A stretch of 64,000 bases of DNA, taken from assembly GCA_029721435.1 (NCBI GenBank), contig CM056580.1:74053367-74117366 (forward strand), in the 5' to 3' direction. Below the pieces are notes generated by a model. It was not told the origin of the DNA. It saw only the letters and a program-made list of their open reading frames with translations, and made no database searches. Positions 35,544 through 47,500 of the stretch are shown here, piece by piece (the first letter of the stretch is position 1; each line of letters begins with the position of its first letter). The position numbers and the translations under genes were made by a program. This DNA comes from Gymnothorax reevesii (lineage: Eukaryota; Chordata; Actinopteri; Anguilliformes; Muraenidae).

Positions 35544-38500
35544 ATGGGAAGGTAAGTTACCAGTACTGAGGAAGCAGCAGCCACAGAACAACCATGTAGG
35601 ATGTGATATGAATATAATACATTCATATATAATATGTAAAGATGTGTAAAATTTGACCATGCACTGATGTTATTGCTAAAGGCCTCTCCTACTTTGATTC
35701 CAGTGACCATCCCAAACAGAGCACCCTCATTCAACAGCAGGCTACGTTCAGACAGCAGGCAAATGTGGCCCAAATCCGATTTTTTTGCCCATATGTGACC
35801 TGTATCCCATCTGTTAAAGACAGATTGAACAGCGCACATCCGATTTTTTTTTTAAATCTGACCCCTAGCTGCCGGGTGGCTCACACGGTGAAGGCGCTGC
35901 AGTGCAGAGGTGATCACCACGTCGCGGGTTCGAGCCTCGGCGTACCCACCGGCAGGGGTCGGCAGCTTTTTCAGAGTTGCGCACAATTGGCTATCGCGCT
36001 ACAGGGTGACAAATTGGGAAGGGACTGCCGGATTTGGGTATTCCATAACAGCTTTGTTCGTTGCTCCAGCGCCTCCTGTTGGCCAGACGGGCGCTCGTCA
36101 GGAAGACTCTGGGTTGGTTCATGTCCGGGTATCCTCCGCCCTCGCTCTGAACTTGCGAAGATCCAACCAGCGAGTGTATAAGAATCAGTGGCTGACAGAC
36201 ACGTGCTTCGGAGGAGAGCCGTGAACTGTCTTCACTATCCTGAGTTGGCAGCAAGGGGTCGCATACGAGCAAGCTTTGTACATAGTTCCCCAATTGGGCA
36301 TTCCAAATTCGGGTGGGATTGGAGATGCCAAATTTAAAAAAAAGAGAAAAAAAAATCCGACCCAGGCCACTTTAATTTGTGGTCCTAAATCCGATACTTA
36401 TCTGATCTTTCGTAATGCGACGGCAGTCTGAACGGCCAGGTCGCATTTATCCGACCTTTACGTCATTGAAATGCCTAGATGAGATGCCTCCATATTTACT
36501 TCCGTCAACAAACAGTGCGTGCCTGCGTGGGCACGTATTACCTCAGGGCCTCTTTTGCGCATGCGGGTCACTTCAGGCTGGCATTCAGTTCATACTCAAA
36601 ACGGATAGAAGTCGCATATAATGTGTAGTATGAACGAGCACACAAAAAATCGGATTTCTCCAAAAAATCCGAATTGTGCATCAAGACCTGCTGTCTGAAC
36701 GTAGCCTAAGACTGCTAATTAGTCAATTTTAGGTGTGCCATTTTAGAGTTTCTATTAAAACTTATAAGACATATCGGCACCGCTTAAATTATGTTACCTT
36801 GTGCAGATAAAATTTTAATGTTCCCTGCATTGAGATGAACTGTGATCTGCATTTTGGTGTTCTAACCATTACCATGTGTTCTGTATTTCCCACAGGATCA
36901 GTTTCTCCTGCCTTTTCCCAGCCTCCTGGCATTTTAGCCTGTCCCCAGTGGGGCTGACCCGTCTGCTGCCTTCCTTCAGGCAACTGCTGTTCCTGGGCCT
37001 GCTGGCTGGGCTTCTGGGACTGCTCTACCTCCTGCTGGAGATGGGGAAGGGCCAGTACAGCTGGGCCAGCCAGGACAACCAGTTACATAGGTGACTTAGT
37101 AGAGATTCTGTACCTGGTGATGCTCTATTTTCGTAGCATTGACTAAATATTATGAGGCAGGTGTAAGCAAGCCTGGTTTGGTACTGTAGTGTCTATGTCA
37201 CCCGTTTTGATGGTCCAGGACTGGACAAATTGGTCCCTTTCTCCTTATTTACACAGAATGGCTAATATTCAAAATGTGTTTGTCTGACGAGAAATTCTAT
37301 TGTTGTTATATCCATGTATCATGCTGCTCTTTCCAGTACTTGTACCCATTCCATTAAAGTGTTGCCTCGAGGAAACTTGAATTCTCAAAGCCTCGTTGGT
37401 GAAACACATGATGTCAGTGCCCTTACTCTCCCAGTGGGTTGGGTGCGTTAATGGTTGACAGATATATCAAAGGGCTTAATAACTTGTGGGGCTTAATAAT
37501 TTGCCTCTAACCTCATTTCAGTTTGATGCTCACATTTCATGCTGTTGCTGATTGAGGCCCAGTTTGTCCCCTGAGTTCACAGGTTTCTTTCCTTTATTAA
37601 CAGGCATTCTGCACGCGTGACTGATGTGGACGCCACTGACACCAGTAACCCTGAGCTGAACTATGGCCTGGTGGTGGACTGTGGCAGCAGTGGATCCCGG
37701 GTTTTTGTGTACTGCTGGCCGCGGCACAATGGCAACCCCCATGACCTGCTGGACATCCGGCAGATGAGGGACCAGCACAGGAAGCCCGTGGTGATGAAGA
37801 TTAAGCCCGGTGAGAGGCGCCTGTAGGGGGCAGCAGAGGTTATAGGAAGGGTCATTGGGCAGTGTTGATGCTGTTCTTACTGCTTCTAATAATGACAGAG
37901 CTTCAAACTTTGAAAGATGCATTGACACTATACAAAAATTATTAATATAAACTCACTTTCGCCCTGCCAGTCTCTTCTTGGAGCGTTTGAATCTTTGAAT
38001 TTTCATTCTCTTCTCGCACCACGAGTTTGGTCTGCACCAGGTATTCCAGCGTACTCTGCTCGGCAATACAGCCTCTTCCTACTGACAATGAATTGGCGAA
38101 GTTTTACCACCTGTCAGTTCATGTATAGTGCGTATGCTCAGTTATACAGGCAATCTCCTGATCGCAAAATGCTCTGGATAGGTGGCATGTCACCACTGAT
38201 TGGAATGCAAATCCTCTCTGAGTGTTTGGAACAATATGCTTTTTCCCTTCCGTATGGTTTGTAAAGTGCAATAATCTTTTTGAGGAGAAGCTTTTTTTGT
38301 GCTTGTAGGCCCTACTGAACTAGATGTTTACACTAGTGGACGTTGTCATTTGTTCTTTAATGGTTGGTTTGTTTGGTAGGTATATCTGATCTGGCCAAGA
38401 CACCTGAGAAGGCCAGTGACTATATCTACCCTCTGCTCAGCTTTGCTGCCCAGCACATACCGAAGAGCAAGCACCAGGAGACCCCTCTGTACATCCTGTG

Positions 38501-41500
38501 TACTGCAGGCATGAGGATCCTCCCCGAGAGGTATTCATGACTGCACTCATTCATACAGGTCTACTTTGTCCTGAGGCCTAGATCTATATGCCTCAGGTTA
38601 AAGTGAGTGGTAACATTAGTATAAAGTTATCTGTGAACAAAAGAACTGCCCCTCAGGTGTTTCAAAATATGTTTTTGCTCATTTCATGCTCTTTAAAGGG
38701 AACCTCCACTCTTTTCCCAAATGTCACCGAAAATGTTCCAGTTTTGCTTATTAGAAGATCTGCTATAAATTAAATGGTCTATCGAGTGGAGTAACTCTTA
38801 TACCGTCTTCCAAAGATGGTCCCTACAGCTTGTTCAAGATTGTGGCGTCTACCATCTTGAATAGCATGCATTGCACTGTCAGCTGATGACGTATTGTGGT
38901 TGCGTTGCCTCGGCTACACATCCCTAGTGTTTGTCCTGTTTACTTCTAAGTGATCAGGCTCAGACCTTAAACCATGTTGCAGATTGATGCTGACAATAAA
39001 ATTCTAAATCAGTATTGGAATGCTTCTGCCCTTTTTTTGGCTTGTATGCAATGTAAGCCCAGTATTTGTGTTTAAACAATTTGTTAACTGAGTTACCAAG
39101 ATGAAAACATAAGCATATTATGATTAAGAAATTATTAAATAGGAAATGACCACAATAACCACCCACAATAGGCTATATTAAAAACAAACATATAATACCT
39201 GATATTTTGTAGAAGGATGACAATTATGCACATGATTAATTCATAACTCACTCTGAATTCCATCTCCCATTTCAGAATATTTTAGGCCACATTTAACTTG
39301 GAAACATCTTCCCGTCAAACCCAATAAAGCACTGGCACAGAGTTCAGCAGATACAGACTTTGTTTACACTATGGCCATATGACATCACTGTAAGGTGACT
39401 GCCAAAGCTTTCCTCGGCCTCTAATTCCCTAAATCTTTTTTGAGGGATGGGAAGATGGCAAACTGCAGGTTTTTTTTTTTTTTTTTTTTATAGCTTGGTT
39501 GAATTTTCTTTAGTTGAAGCATTGTCCAACTTTACAAAAAAAAATCTCAAAAAATCCTTATCATAATATTGTAATTCTTGCAATAAATGTTGGTTTTGTG
39601 CAAAGGTTGTGTTTGACTTTAATCGTAGTCCTTACAAAGGATGGGTAACACAGGAGATGTATGTGTGGAAGATCTCCAGCTGCTCCTGCTCTTAACCGAT
39701 GCTTCTGTGGCACATGTCTTCATACTAAGCTATTTCCGGTGGCCTAGTGAAGGCCTGCTGAGCTCTTATTCTGTTTTCAGCCAGCAGCAAGCGCTACTGG
39801 AGGATCTGCGGACTGACATCCCCGTGCATTTCAACTTCCTGTTCTCCGACTCGCACGTAGAGGTCATATCTGGCAAACAGGAGGGTGAGTCTTCCTGTTT
39901 GCCTCCGATGGTCATTTGTCGAAAGAGACCTTTGTGCATTTGTGAGGCAGTTGTAAAGGCACGCGGAGTGACTCTGCTTTAATCTGTGCACAGGTGTTTA
40001 TGCATGGATCGGGATCAACTTTGTCCTGGGGAGGTTCAGCCACGTAGATGATGGTCAGTGTCTTGGGTTTGTAAGAATTACATTTGGATATCACTACCTG
40101 AATGACTAGCACAGTGACCTACTATTAAGCAATGTGTTAACTAATGATTCACATGTCAAAAGTAATTCTAGCTTTCTGTCTTACAATTAAATGGTTATAT
40201 TTTGAAGTGACGGGAGCCCTTGTGAAAATGCAGTAACAGGGTGTGCTTTATCTTATATGTATTCACTTTTTTTCACCTGCATTTTCATCTTTCTTCCATC
40301 CAATCCCCTTTATAACCTGTCCTGCCCTGGCCTTCTCACTTTAAGAGAAGGAAGCGGTGGTTGAAGTGCAGGTCCCCGGTGGCGACCAGCAGGAGGCGCT
40401 GGTACGCAAGCGGACCGCCGGTGTGCTGGACATGGGGGGCGTGTCCACTCAGATAGCGTATGAAGTGCCCAAAACTGTAAGCTTTGCCTCTCCACAGCAG
40501 GTTATTATCCAAGACGAATTCCCTTTTTTACGTTTGCTTTGGTCGCTCACACCTTTCCTTCCCTCCCTCCTCTACCTTATCCCGTCCCTTTTTCCCCCTC
40601 AAACCGACACGTGTGAGTCGAGCCCCTCGCTGTGCTGGGCAGATGTCCTGGAGGCCTAAGGTTAACATTAGCATGCTGCATGCTGCAATGGCTGGATGGC
40701 GCTACAGCTTTGCTTACTGATGGTACAACATGTGCTTTTAAAGGCCTGTGAAGTATGTTGCTGCAGGTAACAGTTGGAAAGACGCTTTGAGAAATTGTTA
40801 GTTATTGGAATGTGGTTCCTCAGGTTTTTCTTCTTCCTTTTCTTTAATGATTGTCCTCCTGTAATCTGATGTATGTGACAAAACTGGTGATTGGCATTCT
40901 CTGCTTGTTATTGCCATTCATGCAATATTACTATTGTGTCCAATCAGGCATTTAGTTTGTGCTTAACTTCTTGTTAATTTTTTTTAGCTGTTTTTGTGTG
41001 CAGTGTAAAGACTGGGGCTGCAGTGATGGTCAGATCCTACTAACAGGGTGGAATCAAATCATTGGGGAATAATTTGAGAGTAATGAGGGGTTTGTGATTT
41101 TGTGGAGATTTGAGTCCTACTGGCCTAATTCTTCATGTGCTCAAGTGCTAATATTTAGTGCTTTGAGACTGCTTTCTGCGGCGTCCATTTTGCATTAGTT
41201 TTTGCAATAGCTTATGGTGAATGGAACCTGAAAAAAATTAATTTGAGACATCGCAATTAAATGTCCATACCTTGCCAAGGGTGGCGCCTGAATATTTACG
41301 TTGTGATGCACCCATTCATTTTTTGTCATAGAGACTGTATACAGTCAATGGTTTCTGTGTGCAAAACTGGTTTTCCCTTTGCATGTTCATACTACAGGCA
41401 ACGCGAACAAGTTACTATTTTGGAACTGTTCATGTTGTGGTGGTGTTTTTTTTTTTTTTTTTCCCCTCCCCCCGAAGACATATTCATATATTCTGAGAGG

Positions 41501-44500
41501 CATTAAAACACACAATAAAATATACTGTTTTAAGTAGTGGCAAATGGTTTCTTTCGTAGTTGCAAAACACGGTCTCTGGAAAACCGTGCTCCTGGTAATG
41601 AGACTTGCCCTCACTGTTTTTGTTACAATTTACGTCAATTCAGCAGTTCTTGTATATCTGACGCGGCAGAAGGGTCATTCCATGTCAGATCATCAAATGG
41701 GTCTCACACCACCTTCTCAATTCTGCTAATTTTTTGTTTGCAGCCATATAAACATATATTATTGGCAAATCTGAAATTTCAGCTCATTCGGACCAAAAAT
41801 GAATTTTTGGTGAATTATTGTCCAAGGGTATTGTCCGTCAGTTTTTTTTTGTCAATTGACATTTTTCTTGTATTTAACATGACATAACTTTTTTGTTATT
41901 ACACTTATAGCTTTGAAACTTTGCATCTAAGCTAATGTTATCCTGCTTAATCAGAAAATTCAGTCCATTTTACTTTATCTTTCTAGGTTGTGGAGCTATG
42001 AGGACACCAAAAGTGCCTTTTGTTCAGTCAGTTCCATGTTTAGGCCCCCCAAGCACCCCCAATATAAACCCTTGCACAGGCTCTCTGGCATTTTCCCATT
42101 CATTTATGTCTGCTGAATATAAATGAGGCTGAATTCACCATGAGTTCATCACCAACTGCAGTCAGTACCTCGCCATATGTGGAATAAAAGTGAAAATGGC
42201 ACCTGTTCAAACCCCTGTATCTCCAGGGACGCACCTTGGATTTTCTTCTATTTTATTTTATTATTATTTATTTATTTATTTTTTTTTTTTTTACTGATTC
42301 CTCAATGAAAGTAGAAAGACCACTCTAAAAATTGTTGATGTGTTTTGACCAATATAAATTTTGCAGGTGTCTGAACAGGGGTGGGGTTATCTCGAGAATC
42401 GCGTGGCATTTTCATCAGTACCCTTAGAAAATAATTCACCAAAAATTCATTTTTGTTCAGAATGAGCTGAAGTTTCAGATTTGTTCATCACTAATGCATA
42501 TTTATCTAAGGTGAAAATATGGAAGCAATCTATGACTACATGGTGTCAGATGTTTTGAAAATCTGATGATTTGACATGGAATGACCCAGAAGACATTTTA
42601 TGGAATATGTTTTTGTGCCATCACAGACTTTTTGGGGGATGACAGCTGACACATCTGGTCATTCTGTGTCATCCCTGCAGTCTGGATACAGACATTTAAT
42701 GGACATTAATGCTTTCAGAATCTTTTCTTTGAGACTGGCCGTATTATCCCCCGCCAACACGAAGTGGGAGGGGGATATAGGTTTGACGTCCGTCCGTCCG
42801 TCCGTCCGTCCGTCCGAGATAAAGGGGACAGCTTTACTCAAACTACTACAGATACAGTTACCAAATTTGGTGTGTAGCTTCAGACCCTAAAGGCCTTGAT
42901 TGAGTTCGAAAATAAGAAGCACACGATTGGCGGGGGATGTTGTAGACCATGTCGACTCGTTCACCGTTCAAAATGTTTGATTCTTTCGAGATTCATTTGT
43001 TTGTGGCATTTGAAGTGGGAATGATGTGACTTTGTGTGTATTTATTGGCCCTGACCTTCAACTTTTCATGCGCAAAATGATTTCTCCCTATGTGATTCAC
43101 GACCAGGATCCAGGGAACTGTGCTGCATTTAGATAATCATAACAAGGTGTTAAGCTAAGAAAGGATTCGATCGCGCCCCGGTGGCTCATCGGTCTAAGTG
43201 CGCGTACCATAAAGGCCTTGTTCTTCCTGCAGCGACCTGGGTTCGACTCCGGCTCAGGTCATTTGCTGCATGTCTTCCCCCATTCCCCAACTTTCCTGTC
43301 TCTCTACACTGTATAACTGTCAAATAAAGGAAAATTCCCAAAAAAATAATCGTAAAAAAAAAAAAGAAAGGATTCGGTCCCAGACACTTGACATTTTGCA
43401 GCGCTTGCCTTACCTGATGGTCATCATGTCAATCAGCAAAAGGAAAAACTTCAAATTAAACAATAAAAACCACTTTGCATTTTTAATGCCTCTCAGTACA
43501 TGTTCACGCAAAACTAATACTATAGTTGCATGTCGTTCACTGACATTCAAAGTTGCCAGCGAAGAATATAGGTTGCTGTGTTTACTGGAAATGAGCATTC
43601 TAACAAAGATCATTGATCTCCTTTTACCTTCAGCAGGTTAAACAGTTGCACACAGGGATTTTGCAGGAATAGCTGGAGCGCCACTGGTGGCAACATTTGG
43701 AAATGTAGTTGTGATCCCTTGAATTGAGTTTCCATTGCCGCTTGGGCTTTGGCTTTTGTTTTGAGAGGAAGGATTTGCTGTGTACGGTAGGTGGGGCAAA
43801 GGAAGGCTTTGCTTTGTCTGATTGGCTGTGTTTTGCAGGAGGAAGTGGCCAAGAATCTGCTGGCAGAGTTTAACCTGGGATGTGATGCGCACCGCACCGA
43901 GCATGTGTATAGGGTCTATGTCTCCACCTTCTTGGGGTTTGGAGGGAATGCGGCTCGCCAGAGATATGAGGAGAACATCATCAGCAAGACACTGACACGG
44001 AACAAGTAAAGCGACATGCATACGCCAGCATACTTGCTAGTGTAGTCCTGCCTGTTACTGCATGAGTCTGTGCTATTCTGGCATGGGGTTTCATATTTGT
44101 GATTCTCATTTGTAATTTGTCATGTAGAAATGCGGAGAAAATAATTAACACTGAACAAAGTATTGAGGTGCATCTGTCCTAATGGGCTTGCGAAGTGATA
44201 TGAAGGCTGTAATTTAAAATTCCCATTTTAGTCAGGTCTATCTTAAACCTTCTCTCTGTAGTCAACAAGCGCATTCATGGCGTAGGTGGTGTTGATATAA
44301 CATGTTTCTTTCCGTGAGTGATAATGGTGTATTGTTGAAGATTTGCGTATGCTTTGCCTGTATCGCTCAGAAGGCGTTAAAGCTGTTTGGGGTTTGTTAA
44401 CTCCTGTCTCCAGACTTCTGAGCCTTCACGAGGGGGAGACTGCCGAATCTCCTTACCTGGACCCCTGCCTGCCCCTGGACCTGCAGGACGAGGTTGGTCC

Positions 44501-47500
44501 TCCTGGGCAGAGGGTGCATCTCCGCGGTACAGGCAATTTTAACCTTTGCCGACAACTGCTGCAGCCTTTCCTCAACCGCACCAATGAGACTGACTCTTCA
44601 CTCAACGGTGTCTACCAGCCGCCTATAGACTACCGCAACAGCCAGTTCTACGGCTTCTCAGAGTTCTACTACTGCACCGAGGACGTGCTGCGCATGGGTG
44701 GGGACTACAACTCCACCAAGTACAGCCGCGCTGCCCGGGTAATGCGATATGCCTGTGCACTAACCGTAACCATGAGTTGTAGACACCATAATGCTAATGG
44801 TTTCTGAAGAGTGACTTTGAGGGCTTCTGCTTGAGTTTCTCTGAAGTTAAGGGTCAGCTTCATTCGTGTAGCGTATTTTCATGCAGTGGAGGTCAGTGTG
44901 TTTATACAAAGTAATAAAAGGAAAATTGAAGACTGTGCTACAGAGTTGATACAATGCGAACACCACTTTCACTTTGCCTATCATCTCAACCCTAACCGTG
45001 TAAGACATGAACTCACTCCACATGCCATTTTACCGCCATTGCCTACTTATGCCCGTGTCCCCTGCAGAACTACTGTGCCACCCAGTGGAGAACCTTAAAA
45101 GAACGTTTTGACCGAGGGCTGTACGCCTCCCACGCTGACCTGCACAGGCTAAAGTAAGTCTTTCCACACCAGTCCCGGCTCTGCAGGTTCATTATTCATC
45201 ACTGCAGGTTATCAGCCCTGCATTTGCCTCGCAGTGAGAAGCTGTAAATGTGTGAAATTTGTGATCCACAGGTACCAGTGCTTTAAATCTGCCTGGATGT
45301 ACGAGGTGTTCCACTCCGGCTTCTCCTTCCCAACGGCCTATGAGAACTTAAGGACGGCACTGCTGGTTTATGATAAGGAAGTGCAGTGGACTTTGGGGGC
45401 CATTCTGTACAGGACACGCTTCCTACCTCTGAGGTAAACAGCCAACCTCACACTCACTGTCTGGGACTGCCTGGTTAATACAACTGAGGGCAGCCTGTAT
45501 CCTACTGCCATTAGCCTGGTGTTTTCCTCTGCCGTACTGCTATTAACATGCTTTATCCGACAAATGATGAAAAATCGGCATGATACAACCCGTGAGATGC
45601 AAGTTTGGTATTACGCTCATGTGATACATCTTTCTCGTATCGCGGTTGGTCAGATTTTGTTCATTGGAAAACACCGTAATGTTACCAGTCCTCCTGCTGG
45701 TAACCATTAACCATTGCTGGCATTCGTTTCTTGTTTGCAGTTTGTTCAAGTCAATGGGATGAACAATTCGCTTGTTAGCATGCCAGCGTTTTTTGTCATT
45801 AAAGTAATAAGCTATATGAGTTACTGTTATTGTAGAAACTTGAATTTATCAATTTAATGGCGAAAAGCGTTAAGGTGTCGGTGCCAGCAAGTTTTACCCT
45901 GCAGAAATGATGATGCGGGTCTCTTAAATAGACCTTAACTACATCATCGTAAGTCTGCGATATTTATTTTAAAACATATATGGGTCTGTCTCTAGAAATA
46001 CTTGTAGTTAATAAAATATTTCGTTTTGAATGGTAGTGTTTGTTTTTACAAAACCCAAAACCAGTGAAGTTGGCACGTTATGTAAATCGTAGATAAAAAC
46101 AGAATGCAATCATTTGCAAATCAATTTCTACCTATATTCAATTGGATACACTGCAAAGACAAGATGTTTAATGTTCAAACTGAGAAACTTAATGATTATT
46201 TGCAAAAAAAAAATAAACTTAAAATTTAAAGGCAGCAACACATTGCAAAAAAGTTGGCACTGGGGCCTTTTTACCACTGTGTTACATCGCCTTTCCTTTT
46301 AACGACACTCAGTAAACGTTTGGGAACTGAGGAGACAAATTTTTGAAGCTTTTCAGGTGGGACTCTTTCCCATTCTTGCTTGATGTACAACTTAAGTTGT
46401 CGTATTTTACGCTTCATAATGCGCCACAAATTTTCAATGGGAGACAGGTCTGGACTACAGGCAGGCCAGTCTATTACCCGCACTCTTTTACTACGGAGCC
46501 ATGCTGTTGTAACACGTGCAGAATGTGGCTTGGCATTGTCTTGCTGAAATAAGCAGGGGCGTCCATGAAAAAGACGTTGCTTGGATGGCAACATATGTTG
46601 CTCCAAAACCTGTATGTACCTTTCAGCATTAATGGTGCCTTCACATATGTGTAAGTTGCCCATGCCTTGGGCACTAATACACCCCCATACCATCACAGAT
46701 GCTGGCTTTTGAATTTTGCGTATATAACAGTCCGGATGGTTCTTTTCCTCTTTGCTCTGGAGGACACGACGTCCACAGTTTCCAAAAACAATTTGAAATG
46801 TGGACTCGTCAGACCACAGAACACTTTTCCACTTTGCGTCGGTCCATCTTAGATGAGCTTGGGCCCAGCGAAGCCGGCGGCGTTTCTGGGTGCTGTTGAT
46901 AAATAGCTTTCGCTTTGCATTTGCATTAGAGTTTTAACTTGCACTTGCAGATGTCGCAACGAACTGTAGTTACTGACAGTGGTTTTCTGAAGTGTTCCTG
47001 AGCCCATGTGGTGATGTCCTTTACACACTGATGTCGGTTTTTGATGCAGTACCACCAGAGGGATCGAAGGTCACGGGCATTCAATGTTGGTTTTCGGCCT
47101 TGTCGCTTACGTGCAGTGATTTCTCCAGATTCTCTGAACCTTTGGACGATATTACGGACCGTAGATGATGAAATCCCTAAATTTCTTGCAATAGCTCGTT
47201 GAGGAATGTTGTTTTTAAACTGTTCGACAATCAGCTCACGCATTTGTTCACTAAGTGGTGACCCTCGCCCCATCCTTGTTTGTGAATGACTGAGCCTTTC
47301 ATGGAAGCTGCTTTTATACCCAATCATGGCACCCACCTGTTCCCAATTAGCCCGTTCACCTGTGGGATGTTCTAAATAAGTGTTTGATGAGCATTCCTCA
47401 ACTCTCTCAGTCTTTTTTGCCACTTGTGCCAGCTTTTTTGAAAAATGTTGCAGGCATCAAATTCCAAATGAGCTAATATTTGCAAAAAATTACAAAGTTT

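Noticed and set aside
35330..35839. A 169-codon minus-strand open frame over the entpd4 start
   Set aside because: Its composition shows no known family, and it overlaps the start exon and part of a MITE.
43173..43250. Possible functional tRNA gene
   Set aside because: The A and B boxes are followed by a SINE body, A-rich tail and target duplications, so it is a retroposed SINE.
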